This document shows, in pieces, positions 45,284-54,939 of a DNA stretch of 64,000 nucleotides; position 1 is the first letter of the stretch, and each line of letters begins with the position of its first letter. The translations under genes and the position numbers were made by a program. Source of the DNA: Emcibacteraceae bacterium (GTDB lineage: Bacteria > Pseudomonadota > Alphaproteobacteria > Sphingomonadales > Emcibacteraceae); NCBI GenBank assembly GCA_905612225.1, contig CAJQRG010000016.1, positions 62,001 through 126,000 of the forward strand, written 5' to 3'. The notes below the pieces were generated by a model. It worked only from the letters and a program-made list of their open reading frames with translations. It did not search any database and had not been told where the DNA came from.

Positions 45284-45535
45284 TTAACCCCCAGTCATCG
45301 GTGGAAAAAAAGCTATTTCATCAGTTGGGTAAACCTTATGCTCCAACCCAACATATTCATTATTAATAGCCACTCGGACTAAATCAACTTGAGAAAATGC
45401 TATTTTATAATTATTTCCTTTGCTGCTGAGGTAAATAAGAAGCTCGTTCACATTATCAATACCAGCTTGATGGGGAATAGTTTCTGAGGAAACACCAATA
45501 TGTTCACGAATGGAAGCAAAATATAAAATGTTCAT
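45284..45535 (-). CDS. moaD: molybdopterin synthase sulfur carrier subunit
   Basis: Ubiquitin-fold sulfur carrier of 83 residues. It starts MNILYFASIREHIGVSSETI and ends DEIAFFPPMTGG, with the diagnostic C-terminal Gly-Gly that is thiocarboxylated. Six bases after pgsA and directly before moaE. Confidence 0.93.
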   Translation of the reverse strand: MNILYFASIREHIGVSSETIPHQAGIDNVNELLIYLSSKGNNYKIAFSQVDLVRVAINNEYVGLEHKVYPTDEIAFFPPMTGG

Positions 45536-45541
45536 AGATTT

Positions 45542-46087
45542 TCACAAATGCCTAATACCGGAACGAAAATAATCGTAACCAGTATAAAGTGTTAAAAGCG
45601 CTGCTGCACCAAGTAAATAATCACCTATTAGTATAGCTGGAATAATTGCAGGAGAGGCCTCACCAACGAGTAAAAAACCAAGTGCAAAAATTTGGATACC
45701 TGTCTTCCATTTTGCAAGATAGGTAACTGGGACACTAACTTTTAATTCCGCCAGAAATTCTCTAAGTCCGGAAACAGCAAATTCGCGGCAAAGAATAATG
45801 ACGGCGGCGATAATTGAATATCCTTCAATGCGTCCAAAAGCAACCATCATAAGGAGAGCTGTACCAATAAGCAGTTTATCGGCAATAGGATCCATAATTG
45901 TACCAAGTTTTGATGTTTGATTAAACCGCCTAGCAACATAGCCATCAAGAAAATCAGTAATTCCAGCCGTCACAAATATAGAAAAGGTAAGCCAATAGCT
46001 AAAATTTCCATTTAAGTAAAAGGCCGACACCATTAATGGAATCATTAATATTCGAGAAAAAGTTAATATATTTGCAAGATTATTCAT
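45542..46087 (-). CDS. pgsA: CDP-diacylglycerol-glycerol-3-phosphate 3-phosphatidyltransferase
   Basis: Makes phosphatidylglycerol phosphate in the inner membrane. The start at ATG 46087 (181 residues) gives MNNLANILTFSRILMIPLMV, the standard PgsA N-terminus; the extra 29 residues of the track ORF overlap uvrC and do not fit. The CDP-alcohol phosphotransferase motif D-G-x2-A-R-x8-G-x3-D-x3-D is visible as DFLDGYVARRFNQTSKLGTIMDPIADK. Four or five helices. uvrC-pgsA-moaD-moaE is a common alphaproteobacterial order. Confidence 0.95.
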   Translation of the reverse strand: MNNLANILTFSRILMIPLMVSAFYLNGNFSYWLTFSIFVTAGITDFLDGYVARRFNQTSKLGTIMDPIADKLLIGTALLMMVAFGRIEGYSIIAAVIILCREFAVSGLREFLAELKVSVPVTYLAKWKTGIQIFALGFLLVGEASPAIIPAILIGDYLLGAAALLTLYTGYDYFRSGIRHL

Positions 46088-46154
46088 ATTAATACCATAA
46101 TTGTTATAAATCCCGACTTTATGTGATTTTCCACACAAGGCAATAAAATAAACT

Positions 46155-47993
46155 CTAAGGATGAAAATAATCATATATTTGCGTAGCGAGGGAATTTGAA
46201 ATTCCCTTTATTTTATTTAGATCTTTAATCCCCGCATCAGAAACAGCTTTTGCTGACCCAAAATGTAAAAGTAAATATTTTTTGCGAATTAAACCAACAC
46301 CGGGCAGATCATCCAGCAATGATTTATGCATTTTTTTAGCTCGTTTTCTTCTATGTGAACCAATTACAAACCTGTGAGATTCGTCTCTTAGGCGTTGTAA
46401 AAAATATAACACAGGATCATTGGGAGGAAGTTTAAAAGGTTTTTTATTTTCCATATAAAAATCTTCCCGCCCGGCATTTCTATCTGGACCTTTAGCTATG
46501 CAAACAACTGGAATTTCTTTTAGGCCAAGGTCTTCAAGGACGCCGAGTACAGCTGAAAGCTGCCCCTTGCCGCCATCTATAAGCAGAAGGTCAGGCCAAG
46601 TTGGATCACCTCTATCTGGATCCTCTTTAAGTTGTCGCTTAAATCGGCGCGACAAAACCTCACGCATCATCCCAAAATCATCCCCAGGCGAGAGATCCTT
46701 AGATTTAATATTAAATTTTCTATAGGATCCTTTTTCAAACCCTTCTGGGCCTGAAACAATCATTGCGCCTAAAGCACTAGTTCCAGAAATATGACTGTTA
46801 TCATAAACCTCAATGCGAGTAGGGGGTGCCTCAAGTCCAAAAAGTAGTGCAACACCCTCAAGTAGTTTGGCCTGAGAAGAAGTTTCTGCAATCTTTCGCT
46901 CAAGAGCCTCACGAGCATTTTTCTCAACTGTTTGTATAAGCAATAGGTTTGTGCCACGTTGCGGCATGGTTACAGTTACTTTACTCTCAGCTTTTAACGT
47001 TAACGCTTCTTCAAGAAGTTTTTTTTGTTTTATGGAACTATTTATAAAAATATTTTTGGGCAATGGCTTATTATCGTAAAATTGAGAAATGAATGCTGAC
47101 AGTACCTCATCTACATGCTGATCCTTATCATGACGTGGAAAGTAAGCTTTGTTTCCCCAGTTTTGACCAGACCGGTAGAAGAAAACTTGAACACATGTTT
47201 GGCCACCCTTTTTAAAGGCAGCTATTAAATCCGCGGAAATTAGTTTATCATTTGTATGGTCTTGGCGACTTTGAACGGTTGCAAGTGCCTTTAATCTGTC
47301 ACGATAAACTGCTGCCAATTCATATATTTTTTTATCACTGGCATCTTCCATTTTTTTAGTAAAACCAACTTTAATAGCTTCACTTTTCCCACTAAGAAAA
47401 TCATGTGCCTCCTCAACTAATAATTCATAATCGACATCAGAAATTTTTGCCACACAGGGGGCTGAGCATCTTTTTATTTGGTAAAGAAGGCAAGGTCTAG
47501 TTCTGCTTTCAAATACACTATCGGAACAAGTACGAAGGGAAAAAGCCTTCTGGAGTGTATTTAGTGAGATATTAACTGCACTAGCCGATGCAAAGGGTCC
47601 AAAATAATACCCATCCTTTTTCTTAGCACCACGATGTTTGAGTACTCGAGGGTTTTTATGAGTCTTATCAATTAGGATATAGGGAAAAGATTTATCATCT
47701 CTTAATAAAATATTGTAGTGAGGTTTATACCGTTTAATTAAGTTAGCTTCCAGAAGAAGTGCTTCTACCTCCGTGTGGGTAGTAATAAACTCCATGGACT
47801 TTGTAAGCATGACCATCTTAGCTATTCGTACCGAGAGTCCACGCAGGTTAGTATAGTTTTTAACTCGGTTTGAGAGGTTCTTGGCTTTACCCACATAAAG
47901 GACTTTTTCGTTTGCTCCAATCATCCTGTAAACACCTGGTTTTGTGCCAAGGTTTTTTAAGTATGATTTTATTATGTCTACGCCGTTTTCCAT
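46155..47993 (-). CDS. uvrC: excinuclease ABC subunit C
   Basis: Makes both incisions in nucleotide excision repair. The 612 residues have the N-terminal GIY-YIG domain (PGVYRMIGANEKVLYVGKAKNLSNRV), a Cys cluster region (RTCSDSVFESRTRPCLLYQIKRCSAPC), the UVR motif near residue 200, the C-terminal RNase H-like nuclease (IEVYDNSHISGTSALGAMIV, LLIDGGKGQLSA) and the terminal helix-hairpin-helix pair (LLDDLPGVGLIRKKYLLLHFG). A 457-base gap precedes it. Confidence 0.96.
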   Translation of the reverse strand: MENGVDIIKSYLKNLGTKPGVYRMIGANEKVLYVGKAKNLSNRVKNYTNLRGLSVRIAKMVMLTKSMEFITTHTEVEALLLEANLIKRYKPHYNILLRDDKSFPYILIDKTHKNPRVLKHRGAKKKDGYYFGPFASASAVNISLNTLQKAFSLRTCSDSVFESRTRPCLLYQIKRCSAPCVAKISDVDYELLVEEAHDFLSGKSEAIKVGFTKKMEDASDKKIYELAAVYRDRLKALATVQSRQDHTNDKLISADLIAAFKKGGQTCVQVFFYRSGQNWGNKAYFPRHDKDQHVDEVLSAFISQFYDNKPLPKNIFINSSIKQKKLLEEALTLKAESKVTVTMPQRGTNLLLIQTVEKNAREALERKIAETSSQAKLLEGVALLFGLEAPPTRIEVYDNSHISGTSALGAMIVSGPEGFEKGSYRKFNIKSKDLSPGDDFGMMREVLSRRFKRQLKEDPDRGDPTWPDLLLIDGGKGQLSAVLGVLEDLGLKEIPVVCIAKGPDRNAGREDFYMENKKPFKLPPNDPVLYFLQRLRDESHRFVIGSHRRKRAKKMHKSLLDDLPGVGLIRKKYLLLHFGSAKAVSDAGIKDLNKIKGISNSLATQIYDYFHP

Positions 47994-48450
47994 ATAATTA
48001 TTTTATATAGAATCTTAATAAAAAGTCTACGCCATTTTCTTTTACTGTATCCAAATACACCATTTAAATAATAGTAGTAAAACTAAATATGTAGTGAATT
48101 CAATGGTTAATAAGGAACCAACAGATTCGCAAAAAACTTATCCACTTAATATGTTGATAAACTAGTGCATAACTTTTTGAAAGGTTTAAAAGTTGGCAGA
48201 ACCCTTAATGATTCAGCAAATTGCCTATAAATTAGGCAATTGATCTAAGTCATTGAAAATATTATACTAATTCAATGTCAACTAAGATTTAAAATAAATA
48301 TTTAAAATAATTTGTTTCCAGGATATCGTAAATCGTCCAAATGATGGTGCTGTTGACAACTTCAAAAAAAGAACAAAAAAGAACAAAAAAATATATGCTT
48401 ATTTTTCAATGATTTAACTTAATTATAACGATCGCTTATAATAGGTTTTT
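47994..48450. other. 457-base non-coding gap with DnaA-box-like sites and a hairpin
   Basis: The gap between uvrC and folB is very AT-rich. TTATCCACT at 48138-48146 and its near-inverse AGTGCATAA (TTATGCACT on minus) at 48164-48172 match the DnaA box TTATNCAC, and GTTGATAAA between them is a one-mismatch version. A perfect repeat AATTGCCTA-TAAAT-TAGGCAATT lies at 48219-48241. AAAAAAGAACAAAAAAGAACAAAAAAA near 48364 is a short direct repeat. No ORF over 40 codons is convincing. It must hold the uvrC promoter. Confidence 0.5.
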
Positions 48451-48867
48451 TTAATCACGATGGCGTTCAATCTCTACCCCAACACTTGTCGTATTTTCTA
48501 TTGCATCAAGTTTTTCAACGCGGACCCTAACTGAAACTATACGTTTATCAATCATATTGAAATTTGCAATTTTTTCAGCAAGGGTTTCCACTAGCTCAAT
48601 ATGACCCGACGCTACAATACTTTTAATTCCAATTACTACCTTTTCGTAGCAAACTACATTTTCATATTTATCACCTAGAGGGACGTCTTCTTCCTTGACG
48701 CATAAGTCTATGTTTACTCGTATTTGTTGTTTATCAATTTTTTCATGGTCATAAACACCTATAGAACCTTTAATCATTAGGTCACGAACAAAGACATGCC
48801 TTACACCTTTTAATGCATCTGCATATTTGATAGATGCATTATTACTTTTAGGAACGAAAGAAGACAT
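48451..48867 (-). CDS. folB: dihydroneopterin aldolase
   Basis: Folate pathway enzyme (or the related epimerase). I start at ATG 48867 (138 residues), with AAGGA nine bases upstream; the track ORF runs 20 codons further into the exchanger gene. The body has HVFVRDLMIKGSIGVYDHEK, the FolB signature with the catalytic-region Tyr, IRVNIDLCVKEE, and VETLAEKIANFNMIDKRIVSVRVRVEKLDAI with the catalytic Lys. Minus strand, 16 bases after the exchanger gene. Confidence 0.9.
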   Translation of the reverse strand: MSSFVPKSNNASIKYADALKGVRHVFVRDLMIKGSIGVYDHEKIDKQQIRVNIDLCVKEEDVPLGDKYENVVCYEKVVIGIKSIVASGHIELVETLAEKIANFNMIDKRIVSVRVRVEKLDAIENTTSVGVEIERHRD

Positions 48868-48883
48868 AACTGAATTATCCTTA

Positions 48884-49852
48884 CTAACTAATGCTGAGAG
48901 AGAACAGGTATATAATATATCCAGCACTAAAGACTAGCCCAATTATACTATTAAGCCTTACTTTCCATATAACGAAGGGTAAAAGGGCTGCTGATGATAT
49001 AAGCATTACCCAAAGATCTGTGTTTAAAAAAGGCTCAGGGACTGGAACATCAGCTACCAAAGCCGTTCCTCCCATAATAGCAAATAAATTAAAGATATTA
49101 CTTCCTATCACATTACCTAATGCAACCTCACCGTGGTTTTCTTTTAAGGCAATTATAGCCGTTACTAATTCTGGCAAACTTGTACCTACTGCAATAATAG
49201 TAAGGCCTATAATTGCTTCGGATACATTAAAGTCTCGAGCTATTTCAACACCACCACTAACAAGGATATCAGCACCAAAAATAAGCCCTAACAGTCCAAT
49301 AAACACAAGTAAACTTGCCCGAAGTACAGTGAGTGGATTTTCTAATGTTTCCTTAATATTAATTTTTGGAGAACCGTCGACAGGTTTATCAAATTTTAAT
49401 TGAGCAGTAGCATCGCGTGATCGTTTGTATGAATTCAAGAGGTATATTAGTAATAGAGGTATTAGGAGTAACGAATACTTCCAAGTGAATGGCCCATTAA
49501 AACATAATAATATAAACAAAACTGTTCCCGCTAACATTATGACATAATGACGTTTTAGATCAGGATCCTCTAATGCAAATGGATAAAAAATAATAGGAAG
49601 TCCAATTACTAACAATATATTTGCTATATTGCTTCCGACTATATTACCTAAGGCCATTGTAGGAACGCCCGTTAAAGCCGCATTTATCCCAACGACTAAC
49701 TCTGGAAGAGATGTGCCAAATGCTACCACAGTTAAGCCTATTACTAACTTACTCAGCCCAAGGTTTTCGGCAATTGATACGGCACCACGGATCAGTATAT
49801 GTCCAGCAAAAACAAGAAGGATTAGTCCGGTAATGACTAGAATGTATGACAT
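48884..49852 (-). CDS. calcium/sodium antiporter (CaCA family, YrbG type)
   Basis: A 322-residue inner-membrane exchanger with ten or so helices in two inverted repeats. The alpha-1 repeat reads VVAFGTSLPELVVGINAALTG...ALGNIVGSNIANILLVIG and the alpha-2 repeat IIAVGTSLPELVTAIIALKENHGEVALGNVIGSNIFNLFAI, both with the ion-binding Glu. A charged loop (RSRDATAQLKFDKPVDGSPK) separates the halves. Ion preference is not decided by sequence. Confidence 0.93.
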   Translation of the reverse strand: MSYILVITGLILLVFAGHILIRGAVSIAENLGLSKLVIGLTVVAFGTSLPELVVGINAALTGVPTMALGNIVGSNIANILLVIGLPIIFYPFALEDPDLKRHYVIMLAGTVLFILLCFNGPFTWKYSLLLIPLLLIYLLNSYKRSRDATAQLKFDKPVDGSPKINIKETLENPLTVLRASLLVFIGLLGLIFGADILVSGGVEIARDFNVSEAIIGLTIIAVGTSLPELVTAIIALKENHGEVALGNVIGSNIFNLFAIMGGTALVADVPVPEPFLNTDLWVMLISSAALLPFVIWKVRLNSIIGLVFSAGYIIYLFSLSIS

Positions 49853-50097
49853 TAATTATTTATCCATAATTTTAAAATATCGACTATATAAATGCTAAAG
49901 AGCCAGTTGCAAAGAATAATCCTCAATAATATAACTCTATATAATAAAGTAAGCTATCCAATTTAATTATCCAATATAAATAGGGTGTTATTAATTTTTA
50001 AAACAATTATGTTTTCAAAAAATAAACTCCTTGAGTTATTAACTCGTTATTAATAATAATAATAATATCAATACTAACAATTTGAATTAGGTAAATA

Positions 50098-50604
50098 ATG
50101 GCCGAACAATATTCAGAATTTAATATCAACCATCCAAAGGGAAAAATTCAAATAGTACCTTTTGATATAAAATTTAGAGATGATTGGAGACATATCAATC
50201 AACAATGGATTGAAAAATTATTTATTATGGAAGAATTAGATTTCATTCAACTAAATAATCCGGAAAAATTTATTCTTAATAAAGGTGGAGAAATTTACTT
50301 CGCTCTCCTCAATGATTTACCTGTTGGAGCAATCGCCTTAAAATTACATGAGGGAAAACGTTTTGAGTTAAGTAAAATGGGTGTACTCCCAAAAGCTCAA
50401 GGATATGGAATTGGTAAATTACTAGTAGCGAAAGTTCTCGAACAATTTTATTTACGTGGAGGAGACGAACTTTTTCTTGAAACGAATAGTAGTCTTACTC
50501 CCGCAATAACGCTTTACAAAAAAATGGGGTTTAAAAAGGCTGAACCACCAGAAAATACCCCATACAATCGCGCAGATTATTTTATGAAGCTTGTCATGGA
50601 CTAA
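50098..50604 (+). CDS. GNAT family N-acetyltransferase
   Basis: A cytoplasmic acetyl-CoA-dependent acetyltransferase, 168 residues. The acetyl-CoA motif A reads SKMGVLPKAQGYGIGKLLVAKVLEQ (Q/R-x-x-G-x-G/A) and motif B LETNSSLTPAITLYKKMGFKKAE. It stands alone. The 245 bases before it hold a palindrome GAGTTATTAACTC at 50033-50045 and an AAT repeat run, but no gene. Acceptor substrate unknown. Confidence 0.85.
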   Translation: MAEQYSEFNINHPKGKIQIVPFDIKFRDDWRHINQQWIEKLFIMEELDFIQLNNPEKFILNKGGEIYFALLNDLPVGAIALKLHEGKRFELSKMGVLPKAQGYGIGKLLVAKVLEQFYLRGGDELFLETNSSLTPAITLYKKMGFKKAEPPENTPYNRADYFMKLVMD

Positions 50605-50652
50605 CTAGGTCACAATCATCGAATTACTATAAACCTTTTTCCAGTTTAGTTT

Positions 50653-52023
50653 TTATTCGTCGGGCTGACCTCGCTTTGGGTCAATAATATGGTACTGAGT
50701 TTGGCGTCCCGCAATGTACCTAAAGTTTTCTCCATCAAAAAATCCATCTTGTTCCAATTTCATCTTCACGGGCTCCACACTCCAACTATCAGGAACATTT
50801 ACAAGTGCAGTTAATTCAATTGAATAGGCTGTATTTTGGTGCATAGGGTAGTCACCACTACCAGGAACGCCCTCCTGTTTATCCCACATTCCTATGGTTG
50901 TGCCGGCAGCATGGCCATGAAGTCCGATTGGATGAGTATAGATGATTGGACCAATACCATTGGCAATTGATTGTGCTCTTGTCATCTTGAGAATTTCATT
51001 TCCTGTCCTTCCAACTAAAAAATTAGAAGTAAGAATATCCTGTAGTTTATTGCCACCATTTAGGGCAATTTTAAGAGCTTCTGGAACATTTTTCTCTCCA
51101 TCACGGAGAATGTATGCGTTTTGCTGTGTATCTGTTTGGAGATCTAAGTAGGTAATTCCAAAATCAATATGGACATGGTCTCCTTTATATAAAGTTAAAG
51201 GATTTAAGTTATTATTTTTAATATTTTTCTTTGAGGCATCGGAACGTTCAGTTTGAATACTTGGATGGAACCATGTCTGAAGGCCTAAATCATTAATACG
51301 TTGCCTAAACCACCACTCCAAATCATCAACAGTTGTGATGCCTGGAAAAATTATTTTACCACTAAAGCCCTGCTCAATGATCCCATGAGCAATTTCCATT
51401 ACACCTTCATAAAGTTCCATCTCCATAGCTGTTCGCGTTTCAAGCCAGCCAACTGCTACTTTTTCCGCAGAAACAATCCGTTTGCGGAGATGATCGGGAA
51501 TTGCGCGAACAAAGTCCCGTTGTTCGGAGTAGGTGAGGCCGTCTGCATGTCCCCAATCATCGGAATAATTGAGCCCTATTTTTTTGGGATCAAAATTATT
51601 TAGAATTTCAGCTATCCGAAGCCACTGATTAGGTTCTTTATCTGGGTCCCAACTACCTTTGAACACGTCACCAACGTCATAGCGGGCCGCTGCCATACGC
51701 TCAATACCTTTTCCTGGACCATGATCTAGGAATATAAGCACTGTGCGTCTGCGCGCACTAAGCCAGGTTGCAGGTAACATCGTCTTAAGTACTGGATCTT
51801 CGTTATATTCTCTGGATATTATTACCCAAGCATCAAGACCTTCACGACGCATCAGGCTAGGAACAATTGTGTCAAGTCTATTTTTAAGAACTTCATCCAT
51901 GATTGCAGCACGTTCTTTTAAAGGCAAAACCATGTTCTCAAGTATAACATTACCAGTGGGTTCCTGTGAATGGCTATTAAAGGAAGTCATGATCAAGATG
52001 ATCAAAAAAATATGTTTTTTCAT
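50653..52023 (-). CDS. secreted M24 family metallopeptidase (Xaa-Pro aminopeptidase-like)
   Basis: The 456 residues start with a Sec signal (KKHIFLIILIMTSFNSHSQEP), so the enzyme acts in the periplasm. The N-terminal creatinase-like domain has LMRREGLDAWVIISREYNEDP. In the C-terminal pita-bread domain the metal ligands appear as HVHIDFGITYLDLQTDTQQNA (two Asp), HPIGLHGHAAGTT (His), and YSIELTALV (Glu), with a last Glu likely in VKMKLEQDGF. Substrate may be proline-containing peptides, but the family also includes non-peptidases. Single gene, divergent from the oxidoreductase. Confidence 0.85.
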   Translation of the reverse strand: MKKHIFLIILIMTSFNSHSQEPTGNVILENMVLPLKERAAIMDEVLKNRLDTIVPSLMRREGLDAWVIISREYNEDPVLKTMLPATWLSARRRTVLIFLDHGPGKGIERMAAARYDVGDVFKGSWDPDKEPNQWLRIAEILNNFDPKKIGLNYSDDWGHADGLTYSEQRDFVRAIPDHLRKRIVSAEKVAVGWLETRTAMEMELYEGVMEIAHGIIEQGFSGKIIFPGITTVDDLEWWFRQRINDLGLQTWFHPSIQTERSDASKKNIKNNNLNPLTLYKGDHVHIDFGITYLDLQTDTQQNAYILRDGEKNVPEALKIALNGGNKLQDILTSNFLVGRTGNEILKMTRAQSIANGIGPIIYTHPIGLHGHAAGTTIGMWDKQEGVPGSGDYPMHQNTAYSIELTALVNVPDSWSVEPVKMKLEQDGFFDGENFRYIAGRQTQYHIIDPKRGQPDE

Positions 52024-52176
52024 GATAAGCTTTTTCCTGTGTTTACAATTATAGTGACTAATTAAACAGATATTACATTATTAAAAAAGGATTTTTTTAG
52101 AAAATATTAATACTATTAAGTAAAACCTGTTTATAAATGAAATTATATTAAACATATAACTAAATTAAGGACTATC

Positions 52177-53193
52177 ATGAAAGCTATAGGATCATATAAG
52201 GCCCTACCTGTTAATGAAGCGGACGCATTTTTAGATGTTGTCGTTGACAAACCCCAGGCTACAGGCCGCGACATACTAGTAGAAGTAAAGGCAATATCAG
52301 TAAATCCTGTTGATACTAAAATTCGCAAGCGTCCTCATCCAGATGAAACACTCAGAATACTGGGATGGGATGCTGCCGGTACTGTTAAGGAGGTTGGTGA
52401 AGGTGTCACTATGTTTAATGTCGGCGATGATGTTTATTACGCAGGATGTATAACGAAATCAGGTTCAAATGCAGAATATCAGCTAGTTGATGAACGAATT
52501 GCCGCTTTGAAACCAACTTCAATCAGTTTTGGGCAAAGCGCAGCACTTCCACTCACAACAATTACTGCATGGGAAGCCCTTTTTGATCGCTTAGGGATAT
52601 CAACAAATGGTACTGATGCAGGGAAAACTATCTTGATGATTGGTGCGGCTGGGGGTGTTGGTTCAATTGCTATCCAGTTGGCAAGTCGAATTGCTAAGCT
52701 TAATATTATAACAACTGCTTCACGCAAGGAAAGTAGGGATTGGTGTCTGTCAAGAGGCGCAGATAATGTTATAAACCATTATGAAAATATATCCGACCAA
52801 CTTGAAACAATTGGTCACCCTCAGGTTGACTATGTATTATGTCTAACCAACATTTCTGGTTATTGGAAAACCATAACAGACGTTATTAAACCACAGGGTA
52901 AGATTTGCACTATTGTTGATTTTTTCGAAGATGCCAACTTTGATTTACTAAAACTTAAAAGTGCGTCTTTTTCTTTTGAATTTATGTTCACACGATCAAT
53001 GCATCAGACTGAAGATATGAGTGAAATTAACTTTCTTCTTTCTGAAGCGGCGGCAATGATCGATAACGGTGAGCTTATTACAACAGTTAATAAAATTGTT
53101 AGCCCAATCAATGCAGACAACCTCCGCAAGGTACATGCGGCAATCGAAGAGGGGCAGGCTATTGGAAAGTATGTACTAGAGGGATGGGCTTAA
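52177..53193 (+). CDS. zinc-type alcohol dehydrogenase-like / quinone oxidoreductase (MDR superfamily)
   Basis: A medium-chain reductase of 338 residues. GroES-like N-terminal domain: VEVKAISVNPVDTKIRKR, LGWDAAGTVKEVGEGVTMFNVGDDVYYAG. Rossmann motif: ILMIGAAGGVGSIAIQLASRI. The usual structural/catalytic Cys-His zinc ligands are not obvious, so it is more likely a zinc-free NADPH:quinone/enone reductase. ends GQAIGKYVLEGWA, typical of this branch. Monocistronic. Confidence 0.87.
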   Translation: MKAIGSYKALPVNEADAFLDVVVDKPQATGRDILVEVKAISVNPVDTKIRKRPHPDETLRILGWDAAGTVKEVGEGVTMFNVGDDVYYAGCITKSGSNAEYQLVDERIAALKPTSISFGQSAALPLTTITAWEALFDRLGISTNGTDAGKTILMIGAAGGVGSIAIQLASRIAKLNIITTASRKESRDWCLSRGADNVINHYENISDQLETIGHPQVDYVLCLTNISGYWKTITDVIKPQGKICTIVDFFEDANFDLLKLKSASFSFEFMFTRSMHQTEDMSEINFLLSEAAAMIDNGELITTVNKIVSPINADNLRKVHAAIEEGQAIGKYVLEGWA

Positions 53194-53518
53194 CTTTACA
53201 GTTAGACAAAATCTACATATTTTAACCAATAATTCATTTCAATTGGATTAACTAAGCAATTCTTTGGGAAAATTATAATGTTATGAACCTTAACCGAAGA
53301 ATTTAATCCCGAACTTTTGAAAAAAGCATAATTTTATATATACCTTTAATGCATTAGTCACTTGGGCGTGCATTTTATTCTAGAACAATGAGGGGATACT
53401 GTATTTGATTGTGCGCTGTGACGTTTTTTAAATTGTTTGGATTTTATAATAGTATTTATCATGACAAGCCTTGGGACTAAATTTTTATAAACATTAAATA
53501 TAAATCTAATTCATTAAA
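53194..53518. other. 325-base gap without a recognisable gene
   Basis: AT-rich sequence between the oxidoreductase stop and the queE stop. I find no ORF over 30 codons, no strong hairpin and no riboswitch. A TATAAT at about 53445 could belong to a plus-strand promoter, but nothing lies downstream of it on that strand. Confidence 0.4.
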
Positions 53519-54145
53519 TTAAGAGATGTTCATAAGCTTATGTGTTTGAAGGCTTATACTCCATTGAGGATTAGCAAGGCAATACTCAATAGCACTCTTT
53601 ACATGGTTAACTCCTACTTCATCTTTTGGCTGAATAAAATAATGGGTAAATTTAAGATTCTTAAACATTTCTGGGGTAATTAAGTCTTGAGGATATACAA
53701 TTTTTAATTCGTCCCCGGTTAATTGTTTAAGATCATTTATAACTTTAGGGCTAACACAGACCCAATCCAGCTCCTTAGGGGCTATTAGTGTACCGTTAGT
53801 TTCAACAGCAACTTCGAAACCCATTACTTGGAAAGCCTTTATAAGTTCTACGTCAAGCTGAAGTAGTGGCTCCCCACCAGTGCATACAATGTAAGGTTTT
53901 CCGCCTCCTGGCCAAAGACCTACTGCTTTGGTTGCTAGTTCAGTGGGGGTTTTATACTTTCCACCATTTTGGCCATCTGTACCCTTAAAGTCTGTGTCAC
54001 AGAAGTTACACTTTGCAGTATCACGGTCCTTTTCTAATCCCGACCATAAATTACAACCTGAAAATCGACAAAAAACAGCAGGTCTGCCTGCCTGTGCACC
54101 TTCACCTTGCAAAGTATAAAATAATTCTTTAACAGAATAAGTCAT
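53519..54145 (-). CDS. queE: 7-carboxy-7-deazaguanine synthase
   Basis: Radical-SAM enzyme of queuosine (preQ0) synthesis. The 208 residues begin [32 protein letters not shown]. The iron-sulfur Cys lie in [28 protein letters not shown], an expanded spacing found in alpha- and other proteobacterial Que[15 protein letters not shown] and AVETNGT are present. Overlaps queC by four bases. Confidence 0.93.
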   Translation of the reverse strand: MTYSVKELFYTLQGEGAQAGRPAVFCRFSGCNLWSGLEKDRDTAKCNFCDTDFKGTDGQNGGKYKTPTELATKAVGLWPGGGKPYIVCTGGEPLLQLDVELIKAFQVMGFEVAVETNGTLIAPKELDWVCVSPKVINDLKQLTGDELKIVYPQDLITPEMFKNLKFTHYFIQPKDEVGVNHVKSAIEYCLANPQWSISLQTHKLMNIS

Positions 54146-54831
54146 AATTGATATTTGATTGGGTCAACACACCCAATACCCTCAAACCCCTTAAGCCTAA
54201 TGAGGCAACTATCACATTGACCACAAGCTAAATGATTTTGCCCCGGGTCATAGCAACTGGTAGTTATAGAATAATCAACTCCAAGGCTCATGCCTTTTTT
54301 AATAATTTGAGCCTTTGTCATGTCCATAAGGGGAGTATTAATTTTAACATTATTATTTCCCTCTACACCGATTTTAGTGGCAAGTTGTGCCATTTTTTGA
54401 AAAGCATCAATATACTTAGGCCTACAATCTGGATAACCACTATAATCAAGTGAATTAACACCTATAAAAATATCATTACTGTCAAGTGTTTCTGCAAATG
54501 CAAGGGCAAATGAAAGAAATATAGTATTTCGAGCAGGCACGTAGGTTACCGGAATTTCATGGTCCATATCAACTTCAGATCGTCCTTTTGGAACCTCTAA
54601 ATTACTTGTAAGCGCTGAACCACCGAATGCTCGCAAATCGATATCAATAATAACATGGCGCTTGATGTTGAGGGCTTTTGCAACTGCTTCTGCAGCTTCA
54701 AATTCATGGGTATCTCTCTGCCCATAACGAAAACTTAAGCCATACACATGGAAACCCATGTTTTGAGCTATTGCAACACAGGTTGCACTGTCAAGGCCCC
54801 CACTTAAAAGGACTACTGCTTTTTTGATCAT
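54142..54831 (-). CDS. queC: 7-cyano-7-deazaguanine synthase
   Basis: Makes preQ0 from 7-carboxy-7-deazaguanine with ATP and ammonia. The 229 residues have the PP-loop [47 protein letters not shown] and a zinc site [30 protein letters not shown] precedes the ATG. I saw no preQ1 riboswitch upstream. Confidence 0.95.
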   Translation of the reverse strand: MIKKAVVLLSGGLDSATCVAIAQNMGFHVYGLSFRYGQRDTHEFEAAEAVAKALNIKRHVIIDIDLRAFGGSALTSNLEVPKGRSEVDMDHEIPVTYVPARNTIFLSFALAFAETLDSNDIFIGVNSLDYSGYPDCRPKYIDAFQKMAQLATKIGVEGNNNVKINTPLMDMTKAQIIKKGMSLGVDYSITTSCYDPGQNHLACGQCDSCLIRLKGFEGIGCVDPIKYQL

Positions 54832-54939
54832 ATTTATTCCTCATTTATCCATCAGATACCGCAAAATATGGTTAAATGCCATGACTATTTTAAGATCACG
54901 GTATATAATGGATTAATAATAATTGTACTGGATACAGAA

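Noticed and set aside
48891-49403. Plus-strand ORF of 170 codons
   Set aside because: Antisense of the CaCA exchanger gene, whose alpha repeats are clear; a shadow.
50046-50072. TAA/AAT repeat run as a mobile or CRISPR-like repeat
   Set aside because: It is a short trinucleotide run of the kind expected in AT-rich gaps, without spacers.
54832-54939. Possible preQ1 riboswitch ahead of queC
   Set aside because: No preQ1-I pattern (stem plus A-rich tail) found; the gap is short.
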